Under the pieces are notes generated by a model, which was not told the origin of the DNA, did not search any database, and saw only the letters and a program-made list of their open reading frames with translations. A stretch of 64,000 bases of DNA. It comes from Obelidium mucronatum. Lineage: Eukaryota; Chytridiomycota; Chytridiomycetes; Chytridiales; Chytriomycetaceae. Positions 42,857-52,868 of the stretch are shown here, in pieces; positions within the stretch are counted from its first letter, which is position 1, and every line of letters begins with the position of its first letter. A program made the position numbers and the translations under genes. The DNA lies in contig JAIVFH010000002.1 of assembly GCA_025765595.1 (NCBI GenBank), positions 496,001-560,000 on the forward strand. The letters are read 5' to 3'.

Positions 42857-44311
42857 ATGTTTGGTATTGCCACGACCCCCAAACACGGCGGCGGCGCACA
42901 GGACCCGTTGATGGGGCTTCCAGTCTCGCTTGAAAGCATTTACGCGGAGATCCTGAGTCTGCGGGCGGAGGTTGCAGCGGTGCGTGCGAACCAGGGGCAG
43001 GTTGTGTTCCAGCTCAAGCATGTCATTGAGCGACTTGACGCGGCGCACACCGACAACAACGCGAGTGCGAGTGCGAGTGTGCCCTCGAATGCGACTGCGA
43101 GTGCGACTGCAGATGCCGAAGCTTCAGCGGCGGCGGCGGCGGCCGAAGAGCAAGCGGCGCCAGCGCCTCCAACGGCAGCAGCCGCGCCCGCACCGACGGC
43201 AACAAACACGGCGACAAACACTGCAACAACGGCGGCCAAGAAGCGCAAGGCGGCCTCGGACGACGTCGCTGCCGACGCCGACGCGGCCGAGGCGCCCGCG
43301 CCGAAGCCGAAGAAAAAGGCGAACGCGAAGGACGCGAAGGACGCGAAGGACGCCAGGGACGACGCCGCCGACGACGACGCGCCGAAGAAGGTCGAGCGCC
43401 GCGGCCGTCCGCGCAAGGACGCGCCGCTGCCGCCGCCGCCGAAGGACAAGAAGCCCGAAGAAGCCGCGCCGGCTGTTGCGGCCGTCGAACCCGCGGCGCC
43501 TGCTCCCGCGGCGCCTGCTCCAGCGGCACCAGCTGCTGCTGTTCCCGTTGTTCCTGTTGTTCCCGTTGTTCCCGTTGTTCCAGTCCAAGAAACTCCGGTG
43601 GATCCTCCTGCTCCAGTGACTGATGCTGCTCCGACTGTTGCTCAACCCACAGATTCTTTCTCTTTCCCCCCGTCTCCTGTTCCTGCGCCAGTTACCCTCT
43701 CTGCCCCATCTCCTAAGAAAGCCCCGTCTCCGACGAAAGCAGAGCAAAAACCAACAGAGATTCCAGTGCCAACAAAGCCAAAGCGCGCGCGAAACACAGG
43801 CAACCAGAAGCCCCCTAACGCTTCTACGAGTATTTCTGGTGAAGTGCCTGATGAATACGCTGTGGAGGAAGGAGATGATTCTATTGAACGTAAACCAAAT
43901 GATATTAACTCTGGGTGGCACTTCAACTTGGCCTATGGTGCCGAAATCGAAGCATATAGCAAGAGTTATAAGTAAGTTATTTCTGGTTTGTGTCAGCATC
44001 GTGATTGACTTCTGTTTTTTTTCCTTTCTCTCAGAGGTTGGTATTTGGGAAAGGTCTTGTACTATATTTCGGTTCCTGGAAATAAGTACAAGTTAAAGGT
44101 ACATTATGTGGGATATTCAAAGCAGTTTGATGAACTCTTTGACATCAACACCCCTGCTGGACGTGCCCGTTTGAGACCATACAAGAACAAGGAACTTGAA
44201 CTCAAGGACGATATCCCCGCCAACGAGTGGGACCCCAATGCGGCTAAACCGTATGGAATCATGTCTGATGTTACCAGAGAAGGCGATGTATTTATCCAAA
44301 AGGATGCTTGA
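42857..44311 (+). CDS. AT-hook and Tudor-knot/chromo-barrel-like nuclear protein
   Basis: Two exons (42857-43971, 44035-44311), about 463 aa. An N-terminal helix SLESIYAEILSLRAEVAAVR is followed by a long Ala/Pro/Lys low-complexity region with KKRK-type basic clusters and one AT-hook, ERRGRPRK, near residue 182. The C-terminal ~100 residues have the five-strand barrel pattern GWYLGKVLYYISVPG then YKLKVHYVGYSKQFDELFD, close to Tudor-knot domains of MYST/MSL3 and BAH-like chromatin proteins. It probably reads chromatin; the specific complex is unknown. The low-complexity part is strongly GC-rich and holds PVVPVVPVVP repeats. Confidence 0.7.
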
Positions 44312-44482
44312 AAACTTGTTGTTGCTTGATTTGAATTTGTGTTTAATATTAAGTTATTTTTGGGATTGAATAAATGTCTAACAATTATGTTAATGATTAT
44401 GTCTGAATGTTATCTATTTATTTTTGTTATTTTTGTTATGGTCGATTCCATATTTTATTTTACTTTTTCCGATAAATCTCCG

Positions 44483-45986
44483 ATGTCACTGTTGCAACTG
44501 AACTTTGACGATTGCGTTTGCGATCCCGAAATAGTCGACGGCTACCACTATGTCAAGCTGTAATAACAGATTGCTTATGCCCGTTGTGTCCACTGCAGCT
44601 GGCTTAAAAAAACAAACAATGACAGAATCGCACTCACCTTTGGAGACTGTGTCCACACCCCAACGGAAATCACCTCATTTGTCTTTGGCTTTATATCTCT
44701 CGCCTGCTTTGGAGTCGCTTTCTTCCCTCAGATTGTGAGTTTTTTTTTTACCTCGAGTGCCTCTATTGTTTCTGGAACTAGGAAGTGTCTGAACCAAAAA
44801 GAAACTCATACTTTATTAGTGGCTCAATTATACCCGAAAATCTGTAGAAGGATTGTCTTTTGGTCTGATGGTGTTTTGGGTTTTTGGAGACATTGGGTAA
44901 GTTCTCTCTCTCAAGTCTCAATGAGATTATGAGACTTGATTGGTGCTGCCACCAGCTGAAAGCTAAAAACCAGAGCATTTTGAACAGAAATCTTATCGGA
45001 TCTATCCTGACGAACCAACTCGCGCTTCAAATATGGGTTGCAGCTTACTTTATTCTATTGGACATGTTGACATTGCTTCAGATACTCTGGTACGGATATC
45101 TGCGGGAAAAGCTGGGGCTTGTACCGCATATTGTGTATGATGAAGTTGTTTGTGAAAGTCGAGGAATGGTGGAGGATGAAGAGCAAGGAGTGAATCCAGT
45201 GGGTGTGTCTAACGTTCTAATGGAAGAGGATGTCGACGAGGCTTCGGGATGCAGTCGGGGCAGACGAAATCAAAGACAACGCGGTGGGAGTGGGAGAAAA
45301 AAGAAGCCTGTCGATGAGAATACTAGCCTACTCTCTTCGAGCTCTGGAGCCCCTCAGGGATTTGGAGAGGTTTCGAACACGCCAAGTTTGCAACAGCCAT
45401 CTCCTCAATTAAATGGGCAAGCCAATACCACCGCCGTCGCTCCATTAAGAAATTGCTTCACAAAAAGCTCTGTTACAATTGGGCTTGTGTGTGTCTTTGT
45501 TTTGGTTTTGATGTGGGCGGAGGTTCCCGGAACCAAATCACCCTCCTCGGAATGGACTTCTTCGCTGGGAGTTTCGACGCATACACTTCCTAGACGGTGT
45601 GATGCGCGGGAACCCGTAACGGAACGGAATTACTTGATTGGTTGTGTTTTCTCATGGATATCTGGTCTTCTCTATTTCTTCAGTCGAACTTCTCAAATTC
45701 GAACAAACTATGAACGGAAATCCGTTGAAGGAGTTTCTATAGGTGGAGGGATAAATTATCCCATTTTGCTTATATTTCTGACTAAACATTATTTTTTTTT
45801 TTAGCATTATTCATCCTCACACTCTCTGCAAACATCATGTATGGGGCACAAATCATATTGCGAGGTGTTACTCTGGATCGAAACTTTTATATGGCAGTGC
45901 TACCGTTTATTATTGGAAGCACTGGAACGCTCTTGTTTGATACCATTCTCATCCATCAAGCTTATATTTATGGCGGGTTTTCTTGA
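44483..45986 (+). CDS. PQ-loop vacuolar/lysosomal amino-acid transporter (Ypq/PQLC2 type)
   Basis: Five exons (44483-44559, 44599-44734, 44820-44896, 44988-45742, 45805-45986), about 408 aa. Seven hydrophobic segments in two PQ-loop repeats. Repeat 1 has FFPQIWLNYTRKSVEGLSFG, restored by intron 44735-44819. Repeat 2 has FFSRTSQIRTNYERKSVEGV, where the usual PQ is SQ. A ~160-aa hydrophilic loop with Ser and basic clusters lies between them, as in yeast Ypq1. The family exports cationic amino acids from the vacuole. Intron 1 is only 39 nt (GTAATA...TGCAG). Confidence 0.85.
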
Positions 45987-46197
45987 AGAGAGTTTTTTTT
46001 TTCCTTTTTTAAGCATTTATATCTAGATGAATCATTAAAAAAAACAAAAGGATTTGGGAAGTTGACAATGGTCCTTCATAAAAACTCTTTGCTTTTTATT
46101 AATTTGTTTTTTTTTTTAGCTCCAAATCCATAGACCCTTATCCATCACCACAAAAAAGAAAACAAAAGATAACATCAAATAATAACGTCCCACTGAT

Positions 46198-48630
46198 TTA
46201 GCATCCAGTGTACCAAACAGCCCACTTGAGGTTGTTGGCGGTTCCAGTACAGAAGTACATGGTTCCAGAAGAACACTGGCTGGCTGCGTAGGTTGGGCAT
46301 GGCTGTCCAAGAAGGCTTCCGCTTCCAGCAGTAGTGGTGGTAGCAGCCTTAGTGGTAGTAGTGGTGGTGGTGGTAGTGGCAGCAGCAGTAGTAGAAGTCT
46401 TTACCGCAGTTGTAGTGGTAGTGGTGGTAGTAGTGGTGGGAGCAACAGTGGTGGGAGCAACAGTGGTGGTAGTAGTAGTGGTGGTGGTGGTTGGGTCAGA
46501 AGAGCCTCCACAAGCGCCCTTGTAAGTCCAAACTCCGTTCACGTTGGAGGCAGACGGGGCGTCGCCCTTGGTCCACCACTTGTTGACAAAGTTTCCGTTC
46601 TGGTAGCTCACTTGGGTAGTTGTAGCGTATGTAGCGCTGGCGTCCCATGCTGGGGAACATGGAACTCCAGTTGGGGCGACAGTGGTGCCGGCAGAGACAG
46701 TAGTACCAGCGGAAACAGTGGCGACAGTCGTAGCGGTGTTGGTAGATGGGATACACAAGCCCTTTTGAACGAATCCTGCGGATGGGGTGGTTGGAAGGGT
46801 TCCAAGAATAACCCAGTAGGCGACATCGTAGTTGTAACCTCTGTAACTCAATTTCATTCCGACGCTGTATTGAGTGGCTGGGTTGAATGGAGTGGCACAT
46901 GGCAATGGACCGTCTGGTCTTGGCTTGTTTGGTGGGGTGATGACAACTGTGTTGGAAGAACCTGGCAAAACAGTGTTGGTCAAGATTGGAATGGATCCAG
47001 AGCATCGTGGAACATTGGCACCCAAGACTTGCTTGCAGAGATTTTGGGCAAGAGCGCTGACTGGAATGTTGGTGTTGGAGTCGGCGAAGTCACCCTGAGA
47101 TTTGAAGAGTTCCCAGAAGAATCCGGCCTTGTAGTATGGTTGAACGTTGGACAGAATTTTACCGGCGTCGGTGTTGGTGAGTGGCAGGGAGTTGGCGTAG
47201 TCAGTGGATGGTGGTGGGTACTAAATATCAGAACAGTTAGCATGAAATACCTTGTTAGAGAGGGAAGGAACTTACAGCTGGGGTACCGATTTCGTAACCG
47301 ACGTTGGCTGGAACTCCGGCAGCAATGTATTGTGCCATGTAAAAGTCAACTTGGCCAGCCAAATCACAAGTAGCCGGGGCTGGTGGGCAATTGATGGTGG
47401 ATTTGGACAAATCGTAAGACATTACGTTCCAGCCACCAGCGTTTGGTCCAGTTCCAATCCATTGCACCAAGTCTGGGTAAGATGGAACCATGTTCAAGGT
47501 AAGTCCCTTCAAGTTTCCACCCCACCAGGTTCCGGCCCAAGCTCCAGCGGCAGAAGCGGCGGTTCCGACTCTCAGAGCAGGGTAGTACTTTTCAACGTTG
47601 ATTCTCATGTTTTGCATGATGGCACTGAACTTGTAAACGGTCTGGAAACCAGTGCATCCGTTTCCACAGTTGTTTCTAGCGGAGCCATCAACCTTGAACA
47701 TGTCGGCGTGCCTTGAAAGAAAATGAGTTAGTCTGAAGTTGTTAACCCAAAAGATTAAAAAGACAACAGTCTTGGGCTTACCAGAATTCTTCGTAGTCAA
47801 TGTCAGCTCCGTCCAATCCAAGATCCTTGGCAAGGAACACAAGATCCTGGTAAGGATCACGCTTTTGTTGGAACCAGGCGTCGTTTCCAGGAACGGTGAC
47901 AGATTGGCCCTCCTTGGTGATGTACTTGGCACCTCCAACAAGCTCTGGGTGCCACTCTGGCTTGGTACCCATCTTGTTGTTGGCTTCGACATATGCAACG
48001 GCCTGCTTCCAGGTCTCAGAGTGCGCTGGTTCAGGGAAGATTGTAAAGTCTTCAAGCTTGTTTCCGTTGGATGGGGGTTCACAAGCCCAACAGTATTGGT
48101 TGCTTTCGTTACACTTGGAGATATCACCCCCAGCGTACTTTTGAATAGTCGACTGGTACGTTGGCGTAGTTGATCCGTAGTCATAGATGGAGAACTTGGC
48201 GTACGCGTATGGCCAACAGTTGTAGTCCCAGCCTCCCATAGACACAAAGACTTCCACACCGTTTTGTTGGAGGATTTGGGTGTACTTCTTGACTTCGGCG
48301 AATCCGTAATCTTCTTGAGTGTTGTTGTAGTTCAAGCCAACGCCCTTGAGTGTGTTGCTTCCAGGAACATAGTACATGTCTGGGCGAACGAAAGAGAGAA
48401 AGATTCTGTTGACTGGAATGGTTGCGGCATTGTCGGCAAGAAGCTTCAGCTTGCGGGAGTCGCCCTGTGCTGATGGTTTAGGAGACCCTGGGAATCGCTG
48501 GGGATACTGCCGAAAAGGAACTTACGAAGATGACGTAGCCTCCAGCAAAGTTTTCACCGGCTGGAGGAGTAGCGAGAGCCGTAACCGTAGTTGTGATTGA
48601 AGCAAGAGCAGTGAGGAGGTGGAGAAGCAT
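46198..48630 (-). CDS. secreted GH18 chitinase with chitin-binding modules and Thr-rich linkers
   Basis: Four exons, complement of 46198-47220, 47276-47711, 47782-48464 and 48526-48630, about 748 aa. Signal peptide MLLHLLTALASITTTVTALA. The GH18 barrel includes VEVFVSMGGWDYNC and the catalytic DxxDxDxE motif in LGLDGADIDYEEFW, which is split by an intron in the Trp codon, then GGWNVMSYDLS. Downstream come two Trp-rich CBM5/12-like modules (YNYDVAYWVILGTLPTTPS; NFVNKWWTKGDAPS), a long Thr tract with VAPTT repeats, and a Cys-rich end, CPTYAASQCSSGTMYFC to WAVWYTGC. It hydrolyses chitin outside the cell, for wall remodelling or feeding on chitin. Confidence 0.92.
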
Positions 48631-48987
48631 TTGATAGTCTTCGTTCAATGACAGGAGACAGGCTTCTTATATGACTGCTTGATTCACAACATGTGATGTA
48701 TCACGCTTTGGCATGTGACCCCCTATGATTTTTGGTGTTGAACGCGGATTTGAACCAGGAGAGTTGAACCAAGACCAAGCAATTATCAGGGCCACCGATA
48801 ATTTGATTTTCAACTGCTGTCAATGTCACTGGTAAAAACTCGTCGCTACACCTCTTCTTCCGTTCACTAAACCGATGGGCTGGCTGGTGGTGAAAAGATA
48901 TACTCCTGGAATGCCATTACCACTGATTTCAAACCTTCTACCATTGTGATATCTCACGGCCAATACTCTCACAAACATAAGCATTAT
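48631..48987. other. chitinase promoter / sulfotransferase 3' flank
   Basis: No ORF of note. A TTATATGA element about 35 bp upstream of the chitinase ATG (48664-48675) could be its TATA box. Nothing else is recognised. Confidence 0.4.
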
Positions 48988-49923
48988 TTATTCCGTCTTA
49001 GTCTTGCCATTACCATTCTTGACAAAATCAATTAGATCTGAAGAAAAATGATTAAGATACGCTTCATCCACAGCATCAACTTCATCTTGGGTCATGATAT
49101 CTTTCCACCGCTTGTTTGTTCCTTTGTTGATGAAGCGACCTGGTCGAATCACTCGTTCTGATGGCTGGAATTGATCTTCATGTTCTTTCATATACGTGAA
49201 GGACGATTGATGGGTTACAAGTTTGACTTCGTCTGGTGTCAACCCTTCATAAGGTCGGTCAATTAAATTAACATATAAGTATTAAAATAAACTCTCACGT
49301 TGATTCAAAAAAGTTGCAACTCTCACAACGTTTCCTTCCAAATCATCCAGTAAATCTTGGTAGTGCAAGATGAGAATGTTTGGACAGTGACGATATTCCC
49401 ACCACGATTTGACGTGGTCAAAGTACGGCCAGAGAGGCTTTCCATTCACGAGCCAAGTTTGGATGAGTTCAGATAAGGTCGTTTCGGCAGGGCGGTTGCT
49501 CCAAGAGATCGCGTACATTTTCTTGGAATGACTGGAGATGGTTATGAAACGACACGAGAGCGTCATTGACCTCTCGAATAATATAAATGTATTTAACAGC
49601 CAGGCTGGTAGTGAATTTGGTTCAGCTGCGAGTGGCTCTTGAAGACTTTAGGCGTTGACGAGGCTTCAGAAGCAAAGGCTTCGACTTTCGCACGATTTAA
49701 CTTCATTTCAACCCAAGGAGACTTGAGATGCTAAGTTCTCTCCGGATTCTTTGCCGCAGGCAAAGATCTGACGGCAGATCTGCTGCATCCAGGTTGTGCC
49801 AGACTTTCCGTACGTGTTGACAAGCACATCGTTTTCGGCCAGACGAAACTTATCCCAAATACTTGTGTCCGTGTGTCCATCGATGTACTGAGTGATCGTG
49901 CGCTGGGGAAGAGATTGGGTCAT
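48988..49923 (-). pseudogene. cytosolic sulfotransferase gene with three frame breaks
   Basis: From ATG 49923 (MTQSLPQRTITQYIDG) the frame gives the PAPS-binding 5'-PSB loop VNTYGKSGTTWMQQI. Later frames give SPWVEMKLNRAKVEAF, VFKSHSQLNQIHY, KYIYIIREVNDALVSFHNHL (3'-PB region), WPYFDHVKSWWEYR, ILILHYQDLLDDLEGNVVRV and the C-terminal PGRFINKGTNKRWKD block with the RKG-like PAPS motif. All sulfotransferase_1 elements are present in order. The frame shifts by one base near 49735, 49605 and 49490, and no GT-AG introns explain this. A normal intron fits near 49245-49300. Either a young pseudogene or assembly indels. Confidence 0.7.
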
Positions 49924-49996
49924 TTGGTGGATTTTCTCATTTAGACACAGCTTACAACGAAAAGACACTTAAACTTCCTGAAAAATGCTTTATGAT

Positions 49997-51091
49997 TTAA
50001 TCAAACATAGCAAATGCTGGGTCGTCTTTTGCCAATAGCTCCACATCTTCAGGACGCTTGGATTTCTTAGCTGGTCGATCAGCATTGTCGTCGCCTTCAT
50101 CAAGCATTGAGTTCCCAGCCCATCCAAGCATAATTTCATCATTCGGCGCATGAATAGCAGCCCTGAGCTCGAAGGGTGGAAGGGGTGCATCAGGCCATGT
50201 TTCTTGGACTTCGGTTGCCCGCCTCTTCCATTCCTTTGGAGAAATGTCAAGGATTCCATTGCCATCTGCGCCAGCTGCCATACCAACTACCACCGCATTT
50301 TCGTTATCATCATCCATCCGACTAGATGCATTTGCATCCAACAGCGTTTTCACAACGGGCATACATCCCTTCACTAATCCTTCAACCTTTGTTCGATCTT
50401 CTCCAACACCAGCGTTAATGACAAGAGCGCCGTCCCATCCATCGTTTTCTTTGGTTTTCAGAAGCTTAGTCAACGACTTGAAGAACTTGTCGTTTACCAA
50501 AGCAGGTGGAAACTCTCCTCTGGTATACACATCCAGTAAAATCACGTCATAGCGACACTCCAAATCAGAAACCGCACCCAAAACAAAAGATTCCGCATTG
50601 GTCACCCTGACATTTGCCGGCCGCGCCGCTTCATCGACCTTGAAATGCTGTGGCTCATCAGCCCCATCACCCAAAACGCCATCCTCCCTTTTGAGCATAC
50701 TCGGTTCGCATTTTACACCAAACCATCGCTCAGCAACTTTCACGACTCGTGGGTCGATTTCTACAGCCTCCATATTCACGCCCGGCCAATACCGGCCAAC
50801 AAACGACGCCATTGCACCACCCCCCAGACCCACCAGCAAGCACTTCCCACGACCCGCTTTTCTCGTCCCCAAAAACCCTGCACACACCATCGCGCATGTG
50901 TACCATGATTCCAAATGCGAGCCAGGAGGCGGGTGGTCCAAGTCAACCTCTGTCTCTCGGAAACTAGGGATTCCATGCCATGGTCCAAGAACCAAGTGTC
51001 GTGTAAACGCGAGTTGGGTTTCTTTTCCGTCTTCATTGTCGTCGTCGTCTTCGTCTTCGTCGTCGTCTTGAGCCACGTCTACGATTGTCAT
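49997..51091 (-). CDS. spermidine-synthase-fold SAM methyltransferase (METTL13 C-terminal type)
   Basis: 364 aa from ATG 51091. An acidic stretch is followed by AFTRHLVLGPWHGIPSF and the SAM motif LLVGLGGGAMASFVGRYWPG with VEIDPRVVKVAERWFG. YDVILLDVYTRGEFPPALVN and GALVINAGVG come next. The order resembles the C-terminal half of METTL13, the eEF1A N-terminal methyltransferase, and polyamine-synthase-like enzymes. The decarboxy-SAM/putrescine pocket signatures are not evident, so a protein methyltransferase is more likely. The frame stays open upstream of the ATG (RIRFHEPETNQYTPTND), and this resembles the family N-terminus. The true gene probably includes the ORF at 51241-51789 as its first exon. 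Confidence 0.7.
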   Translation of the reverse strand: MTIVDVAQDDDEDEDDDDNEDGKETQLAFTRHLVLGPWHGIPSFRETEVDLDHPPPGSHLESWYTCAMVCAGFLGTRKAGRGKCLLVGLGGGAMASFVGRYWPGVNMEAVEIDPRVVKVAERWFGVKCEPSMLKREDGVLGDGADEPQHFKVDEAARPANVRVTNAESFVLGAVSDLECRYDVILLDVYTRGEFPPALVNDKFFKSLTKLLKTKENDGWDGALVINAGVGEDRTKVEGLVKGCMPVVKTLLDANASSRMDDDNENAVVVGMAAGADGNGILDISPKEWKRRATEVQETWPDAPLPPFELRAAIHAPNDEIMLGWAGNSMLDEGDDNADRPAKKSKRPEDVELLAKDDPAFAMFD

Positions 51092-51211
51092 GGCGAGTTT
51101 ATGGGGGAGTGGTGTTTTATCGTTGGTTGGAGTATATTGATTTGTTTCGGGTTCGTGGAAACGAATACGAGCGGGCTTTTGGTCGGGGGGGAAAGGACTT
51201 TTTCAGAAACC

Positions 51212-51239
51212 AAAAAAAAAAAAAAAAAAAAAAAAAAAA
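51212..51239. repeat. 28-nt poly-A (poly-T on the minus strand)
   Basis: It lies between the methyltransferase frame and the upstream ORF. If these are one gene it is the polypyrimidine tract of their intron. Confidence 0.9.
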
Positions 51240-51240
51240 T

Positions 51241-51789
51241 TCACCATACCCAGCACAGAGTTCCATCAATAGGATTCGCATAAGGCGAAGTAATCGTCGA
51301 CAACTCAAAAAGCAAAGTCAATGCCCAATAATCCTTTGGGTCCAACTGATCCCCGAAAATAGACAATGCCAGGTCCGGTGGATTCTGCTGCGATTCACCA
51401 GTAGCTGGATTCACATAGATAGGCCTTCCGCGACCCGTTCCATCATCATCAACGTGCCATCCAGCGTCTTGCAGGGTTTGGAGTCCGGCACTGCACAAGT
51501 GTCCCAGGAGCAGCAACGCAGCATCGGCCATGTCAATCACATTCTGGGGGGTTACGGTTGGATCTGGGGCAAGTGATTTGGCTGAGCGGGCTGGTGTTTG
51601 GGCGGCGTGGAGCAGAGAAGGAATACAGTCGGCCAGAATCACATCAATTGGTCTGATGATCTTGTCCGTATTTGCATCATCAGATGCAGAGCTTTCTAGA
51701 AGCTGGAGGATGGTTCTGGCAGCTACAGATCGCTCACGCGGTGTTCGTGCAGGTCCAAGTTGTTGAGCAAGTTCCAAGCAAATGTCCAT
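51241..51789 (-). CDS. hypothetical protein with degenerate WW-like segment, probable first exon of the methyltransferase gene
   Basis: ORF of 182 aa from ATG 51789 (MDICLELAQQLGPART). It has a helical Ala/Leu-rich body, then GWHVDDDGTGRGRPIYVNPATG ESQQNPP. That segment reads like a WW domain (W..D..GRPYYVNH.TG.SQW.PP) whose second Trp is replaced by Gln. As written it stops just before the poly-T tract. A donor in ACTCTGTGCTGG could splice through the T tract to AAAAAG|TCCTTT and enter the methyltransferase frame in phase (DGTL-PFPPDQKPARIRF). I cannot decide between one and two genes from sequence alone. Confidence 0.5.
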   Translation of the reverse strand: MDICLELAQQLGPARTPRERSVAARTILQLLESSASDDANTDKIIRPIDVILADCIPSLLHAAQTPARSAKSLAPDPTVTPQNVIDMADAALLLLGHLCSAGLQTLQDAGWHVDDDGTGRGRPIYVNPATGESQQNPPDLALSIFGDQLDPKDYWALTLLFELSTITSPYANPIDGTLCWVW

Positions 51790-51997
51790 TGACGTGAATT
51801 TGAAAAAGAAAAAAATACCGATTAAAAAAAAAACACTGAAATATACATCTTCTTCTTTAATTATTCAATCAAACTTCGTAAAGAGCAGGAAGCTTTCCCT
51901 TCATCAGCAGCATAAAACCCGGCAAAAAAAATAAGACTGCAAAAGAAAAAAAAAAATACAGACACAGACAAGGCCACGGACACAATAACAAGTCAAG

Positions 51998-52868
51998 CTA
52001 CCCCTTGAAATTATTGACCGCAGTTCTCTTGGCTACAGCGTCAACAAACTGGGACATGACGCTCCGTTCTATACTCTTGCCGCCAAATCCAGAACCTATA
52101 CTCCCACCAGCACTGCGACTTAATAACCCAATGCCGCCAAACTGGTTCTGATTTTGTAGAGACTTTGATGTGGAAGAATATGTAACCGATGGGTTCCTCG
52201 TTCTGAAACTAGGTACCACTGCTCATAGAGTTATTGACTTCGGTAGCAGCAGTGGCAGCCAGTAAAGGAAGTAGCCCTTGATCCAACGCTGAAGATGAAA
52301 GAAGCTGATTTGAAGAGCTGTTGTTATGGTTATTACCGTTGGTGTTGTACGAACCACTACCAATCATAAAAGGAGACAACACTGGACTGTACGATACAGA
52401 AGCAAGCACTCGGGCAGCTTCTTCATCATCTAGCGCTTCGTGCTCAGATAACTGGTAATCAAAGTTGAGTTTCTGATCCCCTTGGCTTTGCATTTCTTGT
52501 TGGTGGTCAGGCTCAATACCATCAATGATAAATTGCAGTCCATCGTCCAAATCAAGCTTCCCCATACTTGCATTACGACCTCGAAGCTTTAACTTGATTC
52601 ACTGCAGCAGGTGGTAAATGCTTGTTCTTGCGTTTCTGAACCCCACCAGAGTTGATTACCAACGGCCCTTAATGATGGAGAGAGAGTCGCGCCAATCATA
52701 ACGCTACTGCCACCAGCAGCAGCAGCAGCAGCATCGTGATGAACTCCACTGTGAACACTACTGCTGAAGCTGTTTGCCCCGAACCCACTATTACTCACAT
52801 AGCTACTTGCTCCAAACCCATTATTGCTCACAAAGCTGTTGCCGCCAACTTGATCTGAATTACGGCCC
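51998..52868 (-). other. frame-broken coding-like tail downstream of the C2H2 factor
   Basis: Four consecutive open pieces in alternating frames: 52589-52868 ([20 protein letters not shown]), 52209-52565 (MGKLDLDDGLQFIIDGIEPD) and 51998-52219 (RTRNPSVTYSSTSKSLQ). They share the Ser/Asn/Gly and acidic style of the transcription factor upstream and would continue it if one-base shifts were removed near 52890, 52610, 52580 and 52215. A 29-nt GT-AG stretch at the first break is too short for a normal intron. This is probably the factor's C-terminal activation region with indels, or undetected tiny introns. Confidence 0.45.

Noticed and set aside
47255..48259. 334-aa minus-strand ORF overlapping the chitinase
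   Set aside because: It reads the chitinase exons in an alternate frame; the GH18 motif is in the other frame.
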